64,000 bases of DNA, taken from assembly GCA_029260765.1 (NCBI GenBank), contig JAJDCP010000087.1, forward strand, positions 41,443 through 105,442. The letters run 5' to 3'. The stretch's first letter is position 1. Every line of letters starts with the position of its first letter. The position numbers were made by a program, and so were the translations under genes. Positions 16,250 through 26,700 of this stretch are shown here, in pieces. This DNA is from Planctomycetota bacterium (GTDB taxonomy: Bacteria > Planctomycetota > J058 > JAJDCP01). Below the pieces are notes generated by a model. That model worked only from the letters and a program-made list of their open reading frames with translations, was not told the origin of the DNA and searched no databases.

Positions 16250-19126
16250 GTGGCTGCCCGGAGATTGGTTGCCTCGTTGCTATTGTGCTCGATCGCCTGC
16301 GCTCAGCATCTCAGCCTCGACTCTCTGCTGGTTCGCCTGCGCACCCCCAACATCTCCGTTGATGATGAGCTCCTTGCCGGTCTCGCCGCCCTTGGGCCAG
16401 AGGCCGCCCCTGCCGTCCCGTTCCTCATCGAGCACCTCGACCACTCTTGGCGTGTCCGCGAGACTCTCGCAGCGATCGGTTCGGTCGGACTGCGCGATCC
16501 GGTCGCGGCGCTCAGGGGCGCGGGCCCTAACCTGCGCCTAGCAGTCACCTATGCGCTCGCGGATGCTGACGAAAAACCACCCCACACTGTCCCCGCGCTG
16601 ATGGGCCTGCTAGCTGATGACGATGCGCGTTTCCGTCGGGCCCTTGGGAAAGCCCTCGGCCGACACGTCTCGCGGCTAGCATTGCTGGTCTCTCTCGACG
16701 ACGTCGACGATCCGCGCGTCAAGGCTGGACTGGTTGTCGGGCTCGGAATGGCGGCCGAACCTGCCGCTGCGCACGCAGCCGAGATCCTTGACATGCTTGC
16801 CGACCCCGCACTCGTCGTACAGGTCGAATCACTCCGAGCACTCGGGCATCTATGCACGCTGCCCTCGGGCGGGAGCTTCCAGAACAGCTACTTCGTCGAC
16901 TTCGCAGCGGCGCTAGATTTGGTGCTTCCTCAGCTGTGTAGGTCGCTGTCGGCTCAGGAGGCCGCACTACGCGAAGCGGCGGCACGTGGCCTGCACCAGA
17001 TCCTTTCGAGGGCGCCGCACCGCTTCGACGCCGAGCTCGCACCGGCCGTGCGGCACGCTGCACTCGAGCCTGCATTGCTTGCGGCGCTAGAGGACGAAGT
17101 TCACGCTGTCCGGTTCCACGCCGCGCTCACCCTTCGCCGGCTGCCCGAGCCATCGGGAGCGGGCGCTCAGGCATTGGTTGCCGCGCTCAAGGATCCGTCC
17201 GCTCGCGTGCGCGAGCTCGCCGCACGCGCGCTGCAGACCTCCCCGGGGGCGGACACCGGCGCCACGGTTTGCGGGTTGCTCGAGGTCGTCGACGACCCCT
17301 CCCGCCCGGTGCACAACGCGAGCCTGTTCGCACTCCAGGCCTGCGGCCAGGCTGCCGCACCGGCTCTTCCGCGCATGCTGGAGTTGGCCGCGCAGAGCGA
17401 GACGTATCACGAAGCGATCGGCGTTCTGGCAGCCATGGGCCCACAGGCGGTCCCTGCACTACTCGAGCGTCTCTACGGGTCAGATGCAGGGTGGAAACGC
17501 GCAGCAGTCTATGCATTCGTCACGATGGATCCCATCCCCGCGCTCCCACCCGGCCCGTTGCTTGAGCTGCTCGGAGCAGACCAGCCCCTGCTCGCATGCC
17601 AGGCAGCGCTGCTGCTCGCACATGCAGAGGATGTTTGCGCTGGGGAGATACTTCCCACCCTTTTGGCATGGCTTGAGGCCGGCTGGACGACGCCCACAAT
17701 GTATGCCGCCCTTGCGGCGCTCGGGAATGACGCAATTCCGGCACTGCCCACTCTGTTGCGCCAGGCCGACGACTTACCCTTCGACCGCGATCCGGAATTG
17801 TACGGGTGCATGCTTGCCACCGCCCCGAGCTCGCGCCAAGTCGCCCGCGCCCTATCTGCAGGGCTACGCGCTGCGAGATTGCAGATTCCGGTGGCCTCCG
17901 TGCTCGGATCTGGGCGCGCAGCGCTGTCGCCTGCGTTGGTCGAGATGCTTCGTGACCCCGATGCCGACGAGCGCCTGCTGGCCTCATGGGGCGTGCGTGC
18001 TCTCCCGGCGCTCGAAGGACCGATGGTCGATGCCATCGCTGAAGGCCTGTGCGGGACGGACGACCCGCTCCGTGGACAGCTACTCGCCAGTCTCACGACC
18101 CTCGGTGTTGAGGCAGCGCCATTGCTTCCGACTCTGCGAGACTTTGCCAACGAGCGCCGCTCCAGGGCGTGGCTCCAATGCGTGGTCGCGATCGGCAACC
18201 CGCCTGCCCTCGAGTGCCTGCTCGAAGACGTGCAGGAACGCCCGGGCTTCGTAGACGGACGCCTCAAAGCGCTGCGAGGGTTTCACGACGTCGAGGATCA
18301 CATTCTTGAGCAGCTATCGAGACTTGAGCCCGACGCCTCCCACCCGTTGCTTGAGGTCCTTGCGGAGGTCTCCTCCAGCCCCGCGGCAAGCTCGCTGTTT
18401 CTCGAGCATCTCATGGGGCACGACCCAGAGCTGCGCTCGCTCGCTCTCGACGGCCTTGCGAGCAGCCCCGTCGGGCCCACGCACGGAGACCGCATGCTCA
18501 ACCTGCTGCTGTGGCCCAACGAGGAGTTCCGCGCCATAGCCGTCGATCGGATCGGCGAATGTGGTGCATCCGTGCTTGAGCAGGTGCTCGCTTTGGCGTG
18601 CGGCGCGGATGGCGACATCACCAGAGCGGCGCGCGAAGCTCTGCCTGCCTTCGGCCCGCACGCGCCGGAGGCCTTCGAACTGCTCTGGGAACGCTTACGA
18701 GATCCTGCACTCCCCAAGGCCTGCAGCGAGCCGATCGCTAGGACCCTCGTCGCGATGGGCCGGAACTCATTGAGACGTGTCGTGCGCCTCCTCACGGGAG
18801 ACGAGCGCGAGCGCGCCATCACTGTACTCGCCGCCGGCGGGGAGGGGGAGGCGGTAGTCGCGCTGCTTCGCAGCGGCGGCACCGAGGCCCAGGCGATGGG
18901 TCTTCTCGAGGCGTTGGCGCAAATGAACTCTGTCCCGAGGGGCGCAGTCGAGGCCACCACACCCTGGCTTCAGGCACCGTCAGCCCTGGTGCGCCGCCAG
19001 GCCTGCATCACGCTTTCCAGGGGTCCGCGACGCGAGAACGTGGTCGCGGCACTGCGAGCCGCCCTCGACGACGAAGCGAAGGATGTCCGCGTTGCGGCGC
19101 GTGAGGCCCTACGCGCAATCGATTGA
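16250..19126 (+). CDS. Large exported HEAT-repeat protein
   Basis: A 958-residue protein built almost entirely of HEAT-type helical repeats. Units such as LAALGPEAAPAVPFLIEHL, DPSARVRELAARALQTSPGA and LDDEAKDVRVAAREALRAID recur through the sequence. The GTG at 16250 (AAAGGA upstream) gives an N-terminus with a hydrophobic stretch LVASLLLCSIACAQ, a probable signal peptide ending ACA-Q. HEAT solenoids are protein-binding scaffolds; exported HEAT proteins are common in planctomycetes. No catalytic domain is visible. It is monocistronic. The earlier ATG at 16196 lacks a ribosome binding site and adds no homologous sequence. Confidence 0.88.
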   Translation: MAARRLVASLLLCSIACAQHLSLDSLLVRLRTPNISVDDELLAGLAALGPEAAPAVPFLIEHLDHSWRVRETLAAIGSVGLRDPVAALRGAGPNLRLAVTYALADADEKPPHTVPALMGLLADDDARFRRALGKALGRHVSRLALLVSLDDVDDPRVKAGLVVGLGMAAEPAAAHAAEILDMLADPALVVQVESLRALGHLCTLPSGGSFQNSYFVDFAAALDLVLPQLCRSLSAQEAALREAAARGLHQILSRAPHRFDAELAPAVRHAALEPALLAALEDEVHAVRFHAALTLRRLPEPSGAGAQALVAALKDPSARVRELAARALQTSPGADTGATVCGLLEVVDDPSRPVHNASLFALQACGQAAAPALPRMLELAAQSETYHEAIGVLAAMGPQAVPALLERLYGSDAGWKRAAVYAFVTMDPIPALPPGPLLELLGADQPLLACQAALLLAHAEDVCAGEILPTLLAWLEAGWTTPTMYAALAALGNDAIPALPTLLRQADDLPFDRDPELYGCMLATAPSSRQVARALSAGLRAARLQIPVASVLGSGRAALSPALVEMLRDPDADERLLASWGVRALPALEGPMVDAIAEGLCGTDDPLRGQLLASLTTLGVEAAPLLPTLRDFANERRSRAWLQCVVAIGNPPALECLLEDVQERPGFVDGRLKALRGFHDVEDHILEQLSRLEPDASHPLLEVLAEVSSSPAASSLFLEHLMGHDPELRSLALDGLASSPVGPTHGDRMLNLLLWPNEEFRAIAVDRIGECGASVLEQVLALACGADGDITRAAREALPAFGPHAPEAFELLWERLRDPALPKACSEPIARTLVAMGRNSLRRVVRLLTGDERERAITVLAAGGEGEAVVALLRSGGTEAQAMGLLEALAQMNSVPRGAVEATTPWLQAPSALVRRQACITLSRGPRRENVVAALRAALDDEAKDVRVAAREALRAID

Positions 19127-19309
19127 TCCTGCCGGCGCACCACCGAACGACGTACCCTCGAAGTCAAGGGCCGGCTGGGTCCGCCACAACCATTGTAGAA
19201 ACAACCTCTTGGGCGGGATCAGTTTCCTGCTCTACTCTCCTTTGGATTTCAGCCGGCGCGACGCTCTATCCCCCGCGGTCTGCTGCCGAGAGAGGGTGAC
19301 TACCTTCGA

Positions 19310-19843
19310 CTACTTGCAGCTTATTCGACAACGATAGCGCAGGACACGGGCTCCGCGGAAGCGTGTGCTTCCCTGCGTTTCCTCGCCGAGCGAACCGCAT
19401 ACTTCAAAGCCCAGTTTCTCGAGGACCCGCCTCGATGCTGCATTGGTTTCCAGACATCGGCTGCGCAACCTACGCAGGCCCAACTCGTATGCATAGCGCA
19501 CCGCGAGCCTCGCGGCCGCGGTCGCTGTGCCGCGCCCCCACATCGGCACCGCGACCCAGTACTGCAGCTGTGCGATCCCGCCCTTGTGGTCGACGTGGTG
19601 CAGACTCACGACACCGCCAAATGCGCCGTCCACCAGAATCGCAAATGCATGCAAACTCGGCAGTTGGGTCGCCTTTGCGATATACCGCATCGCCTCACCG
19701 TCAGGGTAGGGGTGCAGCAAGTCAGAAGTTGCTGAGACTTTCGGGTCGGCCGCGCAGCGCTGCATCGCGTCGGCGTGCTTGGGGCCTAGCGGCTCGATGC
19801 CGATCCCTGGGTTGCCCTGGGCCATCTGCATGGATCGTCCCAA
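19310..19843 (-). CDS. GNAT acetyltransferase (RimJ/RimL-like)
   Basis: A 177-residue GNAT protein of the ribosomal-protein-acetyltransferase subgroup (Acetyltransf_3). The segment LQYWVAVPMWGRGTATAAAR contains the acetyl-CoA loop (MWGRGTA), and LETNAASRRVLEKLGFEVCG is the conserved C-terminal part. GIEPLGPKHADAMQ is a usual beginning. The acceptor may be an amine of a protein, aminoglycoside or small molecule. It lies alone between a plus-strand HEAT gene and a hydrolase remnant. Confidence 0.88.
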   Translation of the reverse strand: MGRSMQMAQGNPGIGIEPLGPKHADAMQRCAADPKVSATSDLLHPYPDGEAMRYIAKATQLPSLHAFAILVDGAFGGVVSLHHVDHKGGIAQLQYWVAVPMWGRGTATAAARLAVRYAYELGLRRLRSRCLETNAASRRVLEKLGFEVCGSLGEETQGSTRFRGARVLRYRCRISCK

Positions 19844-19970
19844 CTCCTTCCATCCCGCCAGCTACGACCCATGAGGAACAAGGTCCTAGCCGGGCGTGCT
19901 CGCGATCAATATAGCAGGCGAGGGACACTAGAGGGACGGAACACGACAGCTGTTCCGCGGCTTCGTACCG

Positions 19971-20426
19971 GTGTCCTACAACATGAATCGGACCAAGGAG
20001 GACATCGCCCTCGCCGCAGAGAGCTACCACAGCACGCGCCCCAAACTGCTGATCCACATCCACGGCACAGCCGACGACAACTGGATCACGGGGACCGAGG
20101 CCCAGGATCTCCCTGGCTTTCGGCACGCCGACCCCCACACAGCGATCAGCACCTGGCTGAACATGTACGGACTCGAACACAGCAGCCCGTTCGAGCACGT
20201 CTACCCGGACAGTCGCACGGTCCGCGACTACACTGTGGCCGTCGCCCAGACCTTTGCCGACCCGGTCCCCAGATTGGGGTTGGCCGCCGCCTCGATCTTC
20301 ATTGTCGGAGGGGGGCACTCCTATCCCACCGGCGACGGAGCGGAGAGCGAAACAACCCGCTGCAAGGACATCCACGCCTCGCGCGAGATCGTGCGCTTCT
20401 GGGAGCGCTACGCCGACCTCCCCTGA
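19971..20426 (+). pseudogene. C-terminal fragment of PHB-depolymerase/esterase-like hydrolase
   Basis: The frame from GTG 19971 (upstream in-frame stop at about 19929) reads PKLLIHIHGTADDNWITG, the segment that carries the catalytic Asp in LpqC/PHB-depolymerase-type esterases, and later IFIVGGGHSYPTGDG, with the catalytic His. The nucleophile serine and the N-terminal half are missing. It is therefore best read as a truncated gene. Expression as a short 151-residue protein is possible but it could not be an active esterase. Confidence 0.6.
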
Positions 20427-20678
20427 GGCTGGGCGTAGAACCTGGAGGAAGCCCCAGAACGTCTGTATGACTGCTGCTTGTGGGAAGCACCGAAGTCGGA
20501 CAAGAGCTCCCTTCCTCTCCGAGATGACCTGGTCTCCGTGGGCGTCCGGCCTCCATGTCGTCCGAGGTTTCTCACGGAACTTGCCGGAATCGTGCTGCAC
20601 GCTTCGCGTATTTCTGCAAGCTAGCCCATCAACGCAGCCGTGGCGGCTGTTCACGACCACGACCCATGAGAGCCCTCA

Positions 20679-21512
20679 ATGAGCCACCATTCTTTTGTAG
20701 CGATCTCGGCTGACGCAGGTCCCGTTGACGCGAAAGCAAAAGCCCTTGCTGCTCTCCGCAAGGTCCGAAGCGCACAGCAACATGAACCCTTGGACGGTAT
20801 GTGGCAGACCTTTGTGGCCATGTCCCAGGCGTACGGGGTGTTCGAGGGTGACAAGCTCCTGGCCTGCGCTGCTGTCGATGAGCAGAAGCGCCTCTTGCAG
20901 TATCTTGTGGCGCCTGGCGTAGCAGGCGGGGAGTACTTCAAACAAGCCCTTTGTCAGCTCGATGTCCAAGGCGCCGTCGCCTCAACGGCGGATATGCCCT
21001 TCGTAGCCTATTGTTTGGACAACCAGCGCGGGGTTACGGTTCACGCCCTGCAATACGAGCTCGCCCAGCCAGCCCTTGCTTCGAGCCGCACCGCTGTCTC
21101 CTTTGGAAGCGGTCGCGAGCTCAACGCAGTAGAGACGCATCAACTCGACGAAGCGGTCTCCTTCGGGACATCGGCCCTTGGGGCGGATGACGAGTGGCTG
21201 CGCGGATACTACTCAAAGCTTATTGAGGGCGGCGAGCTGTTGGGCCTTTGGGAAGCGCAAGACCTCATAGCCACGGGGGAACATCGCCCCTCTATGACGC
21301 AAGAGCCATTCGCGGATGTGGGGATGGTCGTTGCAAAGAGCTGTCGCCGTCAGGGCATCGCGACGGCTCTGCTTCGCGCCCTATCTATCATCGCCGCAGA
21401 AGGCGGTCGGCGGGCTGTTTGCTCGACCGAGGTAGACAACATCGCTGCCCAGAAGTCCATTGAGCGCGCGGGGTTCGTGCCCCGCCATCGGATTCTCACA
21501 TTTGAGTTTTGA
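20679..21512 (+). CDS. GNAT acetyltransferase with N-terminal extension
   Basis: A 277-residue protein. The C-terminal half is a clear GNAT domain: DVGMVVAKSCRRQGIATALL holds the acetyl-CoA loop RRQGIA, and STEVDNIAAQKSIERAGFVP the conserved last motif. The N-terminal 130 residues (KLLACAAVDEQKRLLQYLVA) may be a second, degenerate GNAT lobe, as in two-domain acetyltransferases. The ATG overlaps an ATGAG stretch and lacks a strong Shine-Dalgarno. No partner gene is nearby. The acceptor is unknown. Confidence 0.85.
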   Translation: MSHHSFVAISADAGPVDAKAKALAALRKVRSAQQHEPLDGMWQTFVAMSQAYGVFEGDKLLACAAVDEQKRLLQYLVAPGVAGGEYFKQALCQLDVQGAVASTADMPFVAYCLDNQRGVTVHALQYELAQPALASSRTAVSFGSGRELNAVETHQLDEAVSFGTSALGADDEWLRGYYSKLIEGGELLGLWEAQDLIATGEHRPSMTQEPFADVGMVVAKSCRRQGIATALLRALSIIAAEGGRRAVCSTEVDNIAAQKSIERAGFVPRHRILTFEF

Positions 21513-21613
21513 GGCGCAATTGAGAATCAGAGCCCACCCCAACTGAGCCTCCCACGCTTTCTTCTTGCCAGAAGGCGCTATTGAAGTGGCTGGAGCTGGG
21601 CCGGGGAACGCGC

Positions 21614-22882
21614 CTAAGCAACTCCCTGGGCCACGTCTGCTTTGTACTCCTCGAGCACTTCCCGCATCAACTGGATATCGTCTTCAAAGGTCTCCGGAAG
21701 CAAAGGCCCAAAACTGAATCGGAACATGTTCATGTACGGGCTGACATAACCTGGATCCTTCGAATGCGGCCGGCCCATATCGCAATCTCGACCTGCGAGA
21801 ATCGCAGCACCGTGCTTGTACAGTCGCCTGTTCAAGTCATCGCTGTTCAAGCCTTCGGGCAACTGCAGCCAGTGATAGAATCCACCCTTGCCGGTGAACA
21901 CTCTCAGGCCCATCGCTTCAAAGGCCTCGCCATAGCGCTGACGCTGCCAATTGTAGTGCTCTTCGATCGCCTTGCGTTGCTGGGCCACACGGCCGGGTTC
22001 AAGCAGTTTCACGGCGTAGTGCTGGCTGGGATGGGAAACGCCGCCCATGCCAAAGGAGCTGAAGTTGGCGAGTTTTTCGATATTGGTTTTGGATGCGAGA
22101 ATCCAGCCAACGCGGATGCCGGGGCATTGCAGACCCTTGGTGCAGGCACCGGAAAGAAACACGTTGGAATTGTCGAGGTCCTTGACGTACTGCAAACCAC
22201 TCACTGCGGGGGAGTGGAACATCTCATAGGCTTCGTCGAGCAAGATACCGTTTTTGGATTGCTCTGCCATTGCCATGAGCTCCTTCAACTCATTGCCTGC
22301 GCGCGCGTGACCTGTGGGATTGCTGGGGTTGGAGAGAACCGGGAACAGGTTGGTCTTGTAGTTCAGACCACTGCGATCGAAGTACTCGGCATTGCTGGGA
22401 TGGAAGCTGTTTTCCGGCGTCATCGAGACCGTTTTCCAATCGCACCTGGTTTGGGTCAGGATGTCCAGATAGGCGGGCCATTCTACGTTACCGATGCGGA
22501 CCTGAATGTCCTGTTTCAGGAAGGCCAACACAGCGTAGATACCGGGTCGACCTCCCGCACAAACCATCACATTGTCGGGGGTGATCTTCGAACCGTAATG
22601 GGTGTTGTAGTAGTTGACGATCGCGTCGCGCAACAGGGGGTGACCCCAGGCCTTGGGATAGAAACGATCTTCCCAGCTCACATCGACCGAGGAGGGAAGC
22701 TCGGGTCCGTTGAATTTTTCCAATCGGGTGGTTAGCGGGAACCCCTGGGACCATGGGTGCGTCCCCTCAGTACCCATGAAGCGGCCGAATGTGTCCTTGA
22801 ACGCGTACAGCGTCTCATAGATGCCCATCGGGGGGAGGTTGTCGATCAGAAATGAGCTTGGATTGTCTGGGTTTTGCGTCAT
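21614..22882 (-). CDS. PLP-dependent aminotransferase, class I/II
   Basis: A 422-residue fold-type I aminotransferase. Key segments are VMVCAGGRPGIYAVLAFL, the aromatic/pocket region NLFPVLSNPSNPTGHARAG, GILLDEAYEMF (Asp for the PLP ring nitrogen) and SGACTKGLQCPGIRVGWIL, where the lysine would form the Schiff base. FRFSFGPLLPETFEDDIQ closes the domain. The start at ATG 22882 has GGAAGA a few bases upstream; a longer frame to 23050 is less likely. The DNA is visibly less GC-rich than its neighbours, with many A/T-ending codons, suggesting recent acquisition. The amino-acid substrate cannot be read. Confidence 0.92.
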   Translation of the reverse strand: MTQNPDNPSSFLIDNLPPMGIYETLYAFKDTFGRFMGTEGTHPWSQGFPLTTRLEKFNGPELPSSVDVSWEDRFYPKAWGHPLLRDAIVNYYNTHYGSKITPDNVMVCAGGRPGIYAVLAFLKQDIQVRIGNVEWPAYLDILTQTRCDWKTVSMTPENSFHPSNAEYFDRSGLNYKTNLFPVLSNPSNPTGHARAGNELKELMAMAEQSKNGILLDEAYEMFHSPAVSGLQYVKDLDNSNVFLSGACTKGLQCPGIRVGWILASKTNIEKLANFSSFGMGGVSHPSQHYAVKLLEPGRVAQQRKAIEEHYNWQRQRYGEAFEAMGLRVFTGKGGFYHWLQLPEGLNSDDLNRRLYKHGAAILAGRDCDMGRPHSKDPGYVSPYMNMFRFSFGPLLPETFEDDIQLMREVLEEYKADVAQGVA

Positions 22883-23103
22883 GGGTCTTCCGATGGGTAT
22901 GCCGCTCGTGCGGGGGGGCCGCCTGTCCCTGAAGAGCTGACGCACAATCACTGCGGTAGTGCTCTTTGAGGGGAGGCAGGATAACCGATGCATGGTGGAC
23001 AGCGAAGGCCCGGATCCAGCACTAGCGCCTCCGCGCACAAGTTCCGGCACTAGCGAGCGAAACGAAGCAGCTCTGGGGGAGTCGGTTGGGGCGCTGGAAG
23101 CCC

Positions 23104-23471
23104 TTACAGGTTTCCCTTGAGCAGGGCCATGACTGCGTCCCGCAGCAGGGGACCATCCCCCACGATCGCCTCGTTGCAGGCCATGGTGAAGGTGAGTCGG
23201 CCTCCAACGGTGATGACGCCCACCAGCTTCTCCTCGACCTCGGAATACGGGCTGAGACCGTAGACCTCCTCGAGCTCGAAAGGCCCGTAGGTATGTCGAA
23301 TCTTCCCATGTTGGTCATGGCGTACCCGTAGGTGACGTCGTGCCATCCCATCTTGTGCAGCAGCTTGCGAGGCAGCTTCTCATGGAGAGGCCCGTACTTC
23401 TGGAAGTAGAGGGCGTCGAGAAGGGTGGGGTGGATCAGGTTTCCAAGCAGCATGCGGAACAGGCTTCGTTG
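23104..23471 (-). pseudogene. Remnant of condensation-domain-type acyltransferase, frameshifted
   Basis: Two frames join into one C-terminal domain. The first reads GNLIHPTLLDALYFQKYGPL, then KLLHKMGWHDVTYGYAMTNM and GRFDI. One base is missing near 23291-23296, after which another frame continues YGPFELEEVYGLSPYSEVEE, VGVITVGGRLTFTMACNEAI and LRDAVMALLKGNL before the stop. The pattern fits condensation or CoA-dependent acyltransferase domains (TNMGRFDIP...FGP...). The N-terminal HHxxxDG part is absent. Confidence 0.6.
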
Positions 23472-23772
23472 CTGTGAAGCGTTCAAGTGACTCCGGCCGG
23501 GTCCGTGGCGTGGCCGTAGCCTGGCGAGCGGTAGAGAGCCCGCGTGTAGGCCCAGAGGCCTAGACGATCCACAAGGCGGCGCCGGTTGCACATGAAGTGG
23601 CTGTGGCAGACGCGATCGAAGCGAGCTTCGAGTAGCATAGGGGAAAACCCATCCGGCTCATTCGAGCGCCTGCGCTGCCAGCTTGACGACCGCGGATCGG
23701 CTCAAACATGCTGTTGCAGCGCGAGAGGTTCGTGCCGCGTGTTCGTTGGGCCTGCGCGACGGAGGTTGACAG

Positions 23773-26700
23773 ATGGACTCACGGTTGGAGCCGCTCACCG
23801 CGACGCTGCACAGGCAGTTCCTCGCGTATCACGAAGAGCTCCTGAGCCTCTCGAAGCGCGCGCCCGCCTTGTTCATCGCGGGCGACTGGGATCAGCGTCT
23901 CGGCGACGACCTGCGCAGGATCAAGCTCTACCGCCGCAACCTCGACACCAGCGCTGCCTCGGCGCGCGAGATCCTCGGCGAGGCCTCGGGTGATCGGGCA
24001 CTGTGGACCGCTGCCCGTCGCCGGTTCCGCGAGCGCTACGCGGATGAGCTCGCGACATCGTACTTCACCTCGGCCATGCGCCGTGTGTTCACCCCGTACG
24101 GGGCCTCGGTCGAGTTCGACGATGACGGGATCCCTCTCGCGCTCGTCGATCCGAGCCCGATCTTGCGCCGGTTTCCCATCCGCGACAGCGCTGCTCTGGG
24201 CAAGGTCATCGTTGCGGGGCTCGTCGACTCCGTGTTTTCGGCTGCATGCTCGCCCCAGGTCCACACAGACGTCGACCTGCTCGGTGACGTCGTGCGCGCA
24301 CAGCTGCCGGAGGGGCGTGCGCTGCGCGCGCTGGAGCTCTTGAGTATGCCGTTCTTTCGCGGCTCCGGCGCGTACCTGGTCGGATGCTTCAGGACGAATG
24401 CCGAGCCGGTGCCCGTGGTCATCAGCCTCACACGCTCTGCCGACGGCGTGAGCGTTGACGCCGTCGTCGCCGGGTTCCGTAAGGCCAGGACCTTCCTGCT
24501 CTCGTCCACGCGCTCTGCATTCACGGTGCAGACCCAACGCTATCAGGAACTCTACAGCTTCCTGCAGCGGCTCTTCCCCAACGCGAACCCCGCCTACATC
24601 CTTGAGGTCTTCGGGTTCACCCAGCCGGCGAAGATCTCCCTGCTCCGCCAACTCCGCAGGAGACTGCGGCATGGCGACCAGTTCGAGTACATCGGCACGG
24701 GTCCGGTCTCGATGGTCCTCGGCCTCGACGGGTTTCCGTGGGTCTTCAAGATCATCCGGCGTGATCACCCGGACCGGCAAGTGGCCATTCGCGACTTCGC
24801 GCGCGTGCATGCTGTGGACTGGCTCGGTCAGGTGCTCGGCTCTCTGGACTACCGAAACGTGGCGATTCCGAAGGCGAGTTTCTCGGCCGAGCTGCTCGAC
24901 CTGCTCGCCGCCGAGCAGTCAGAAGACATCATTCTGCGCGAAGAAGACCTCGTCCTGGGGCGCGCCTACGTCGTGCGCCGCATCGTCCCCGTGCACCAGC
25001 AACTGGACACCGCATCCAAGCGCGAGGCCGAGCGCGTGTTGTTGGATGTCGGTTGGAACATCAAGCACCTGGCCGCCATGGGTTTCGTGCCGGGCACGCT
25101 GAGCCTCGAGCACTTCGGGCTCACGACCTGGAACCGGGTGGTGTACCTGAACAACGCCGCGCTCTACGACATCCGGCGCTTCCATTTCTCGGGCAACGGC
25201 GAGGGCGAGCCGGCCGCCCCCATTTGTGTTCCTCGAGCTGAAGACGGCATCATCACCGCCAGCCCGCAGGCGTTCGAGCAGGAGCTCGGCATTCCCCAAG
25301 AGCACCAGGACGTATTCCGAGCCGTTCACGGCGACCTGTTCCTGCCGGCCTTCTGGCAAGACCGGCGGCGCAGCATTCTCGACGGACGCTACCCGGAGGT
25401 CTTCCCCTACGCTTCGCGGAGTCGCGTAGAGTCGGCCCGGTTTCGCCGCTCCGTGTGGGACGAGCTGCAGCGGGCGAGCCACACGGCACAAGCCCATCGC
25501 ATCCACCTCGTTCTCGCCCACCTGGCCATCGTCGACGTCGAGCTGGCCGGGTTGAGCTTCCTGAGACTCGAAGTGCGCCATGCGAACGCCCGGGTGCTGG
25601 TGCTCGAGCCCATCGGCCCAGAGATCATCGCCCAGCTGCACCGGCACCTCCAGGATGTGACCTTCGACATCCTGCAGTCCAAGTCTGAGGTGATCGAAGC
25701 CTCCGGCCAGTGGACCCCGGGCATCCACGGCAAGCTGAAGGCTCTCGTGCAGGTCAGGGACTACGACTACGTGATCGGATACGTCAACGAGACCTTCGAC
25801 GCCGAGTTCTTCCGGCTCGCCAGGCTCAAGGGGTTCCTGTTGTTGTCGACGGGCACCCACAACATCGACGTGGCAGCGGCGACGGCGACCCTCACCGTGG
25901 TCACCAACGCGCCCGGCCCCACCACCACGACAGTTGCCGAGCAGAACATCGGATTGATCCTTGAGGCAGTCTTCTGTCGCAGTCTGGCTCGCCGCGAGGG
26001 TCCGTTGCGTCCTGCCCACGAGCACATGTCTGCCAGTGTGCTCGCCCAGCTCATGTGGCTGAGCCTGCTGAAGGAGGCCTTGCGGCTCGAAGACATGTTC
26101 AGCTTCGGTGCAAGTGACCACTACGTGCGCACCGGGGTGGGCGATCACGCCACCGTCTACCACGACCAGGTGGGTCAGAACCTGGAGGCCGGCATCCAAC
26201 GCAGCGTCGGAGTGCTCGGGCTGAGCGAGGTCGGTTTGCGACTCGTCGAGCTCGCCGTCGCTCACGAGGTGTCGACGATCTATCTGCACGACCAGGAGCA
26301 CGCAGCGCTCCCAGACGCAGCGCTGCAGCGCATCGAGCAGATGCTCGCCGTGGTACGCGAGGTCTCCCCGACCGTCGGCTTGTGCATTCGCTTGGTCCCG
26401 GTCCCCCTCAAGGAGCTGCACGAGCGTGCGGACTACCTCTTCGAGACGCGGACCGACGCGCTGGAGGTGGCACCGCACGATGGGCAGCTGTGCTACCACG
26501 CGGGGCGCCTGGCGGTGGGAAACGTCGCCGCGATCAGTGCCCTGCGTGACCTGGTGCTGGGCATCCAGGGCCTCGGGCGCATCGGCGACGCTGTGGCCCA
26601 GCGCGCCCTCGTGCTGGGCTTCGACATCCTCGTGCACCAGCGCAACCCGGAACGCGCCAAGTATCGGAACAAGCGCGAGCGTCTCGACAAGCTGGCCGCG

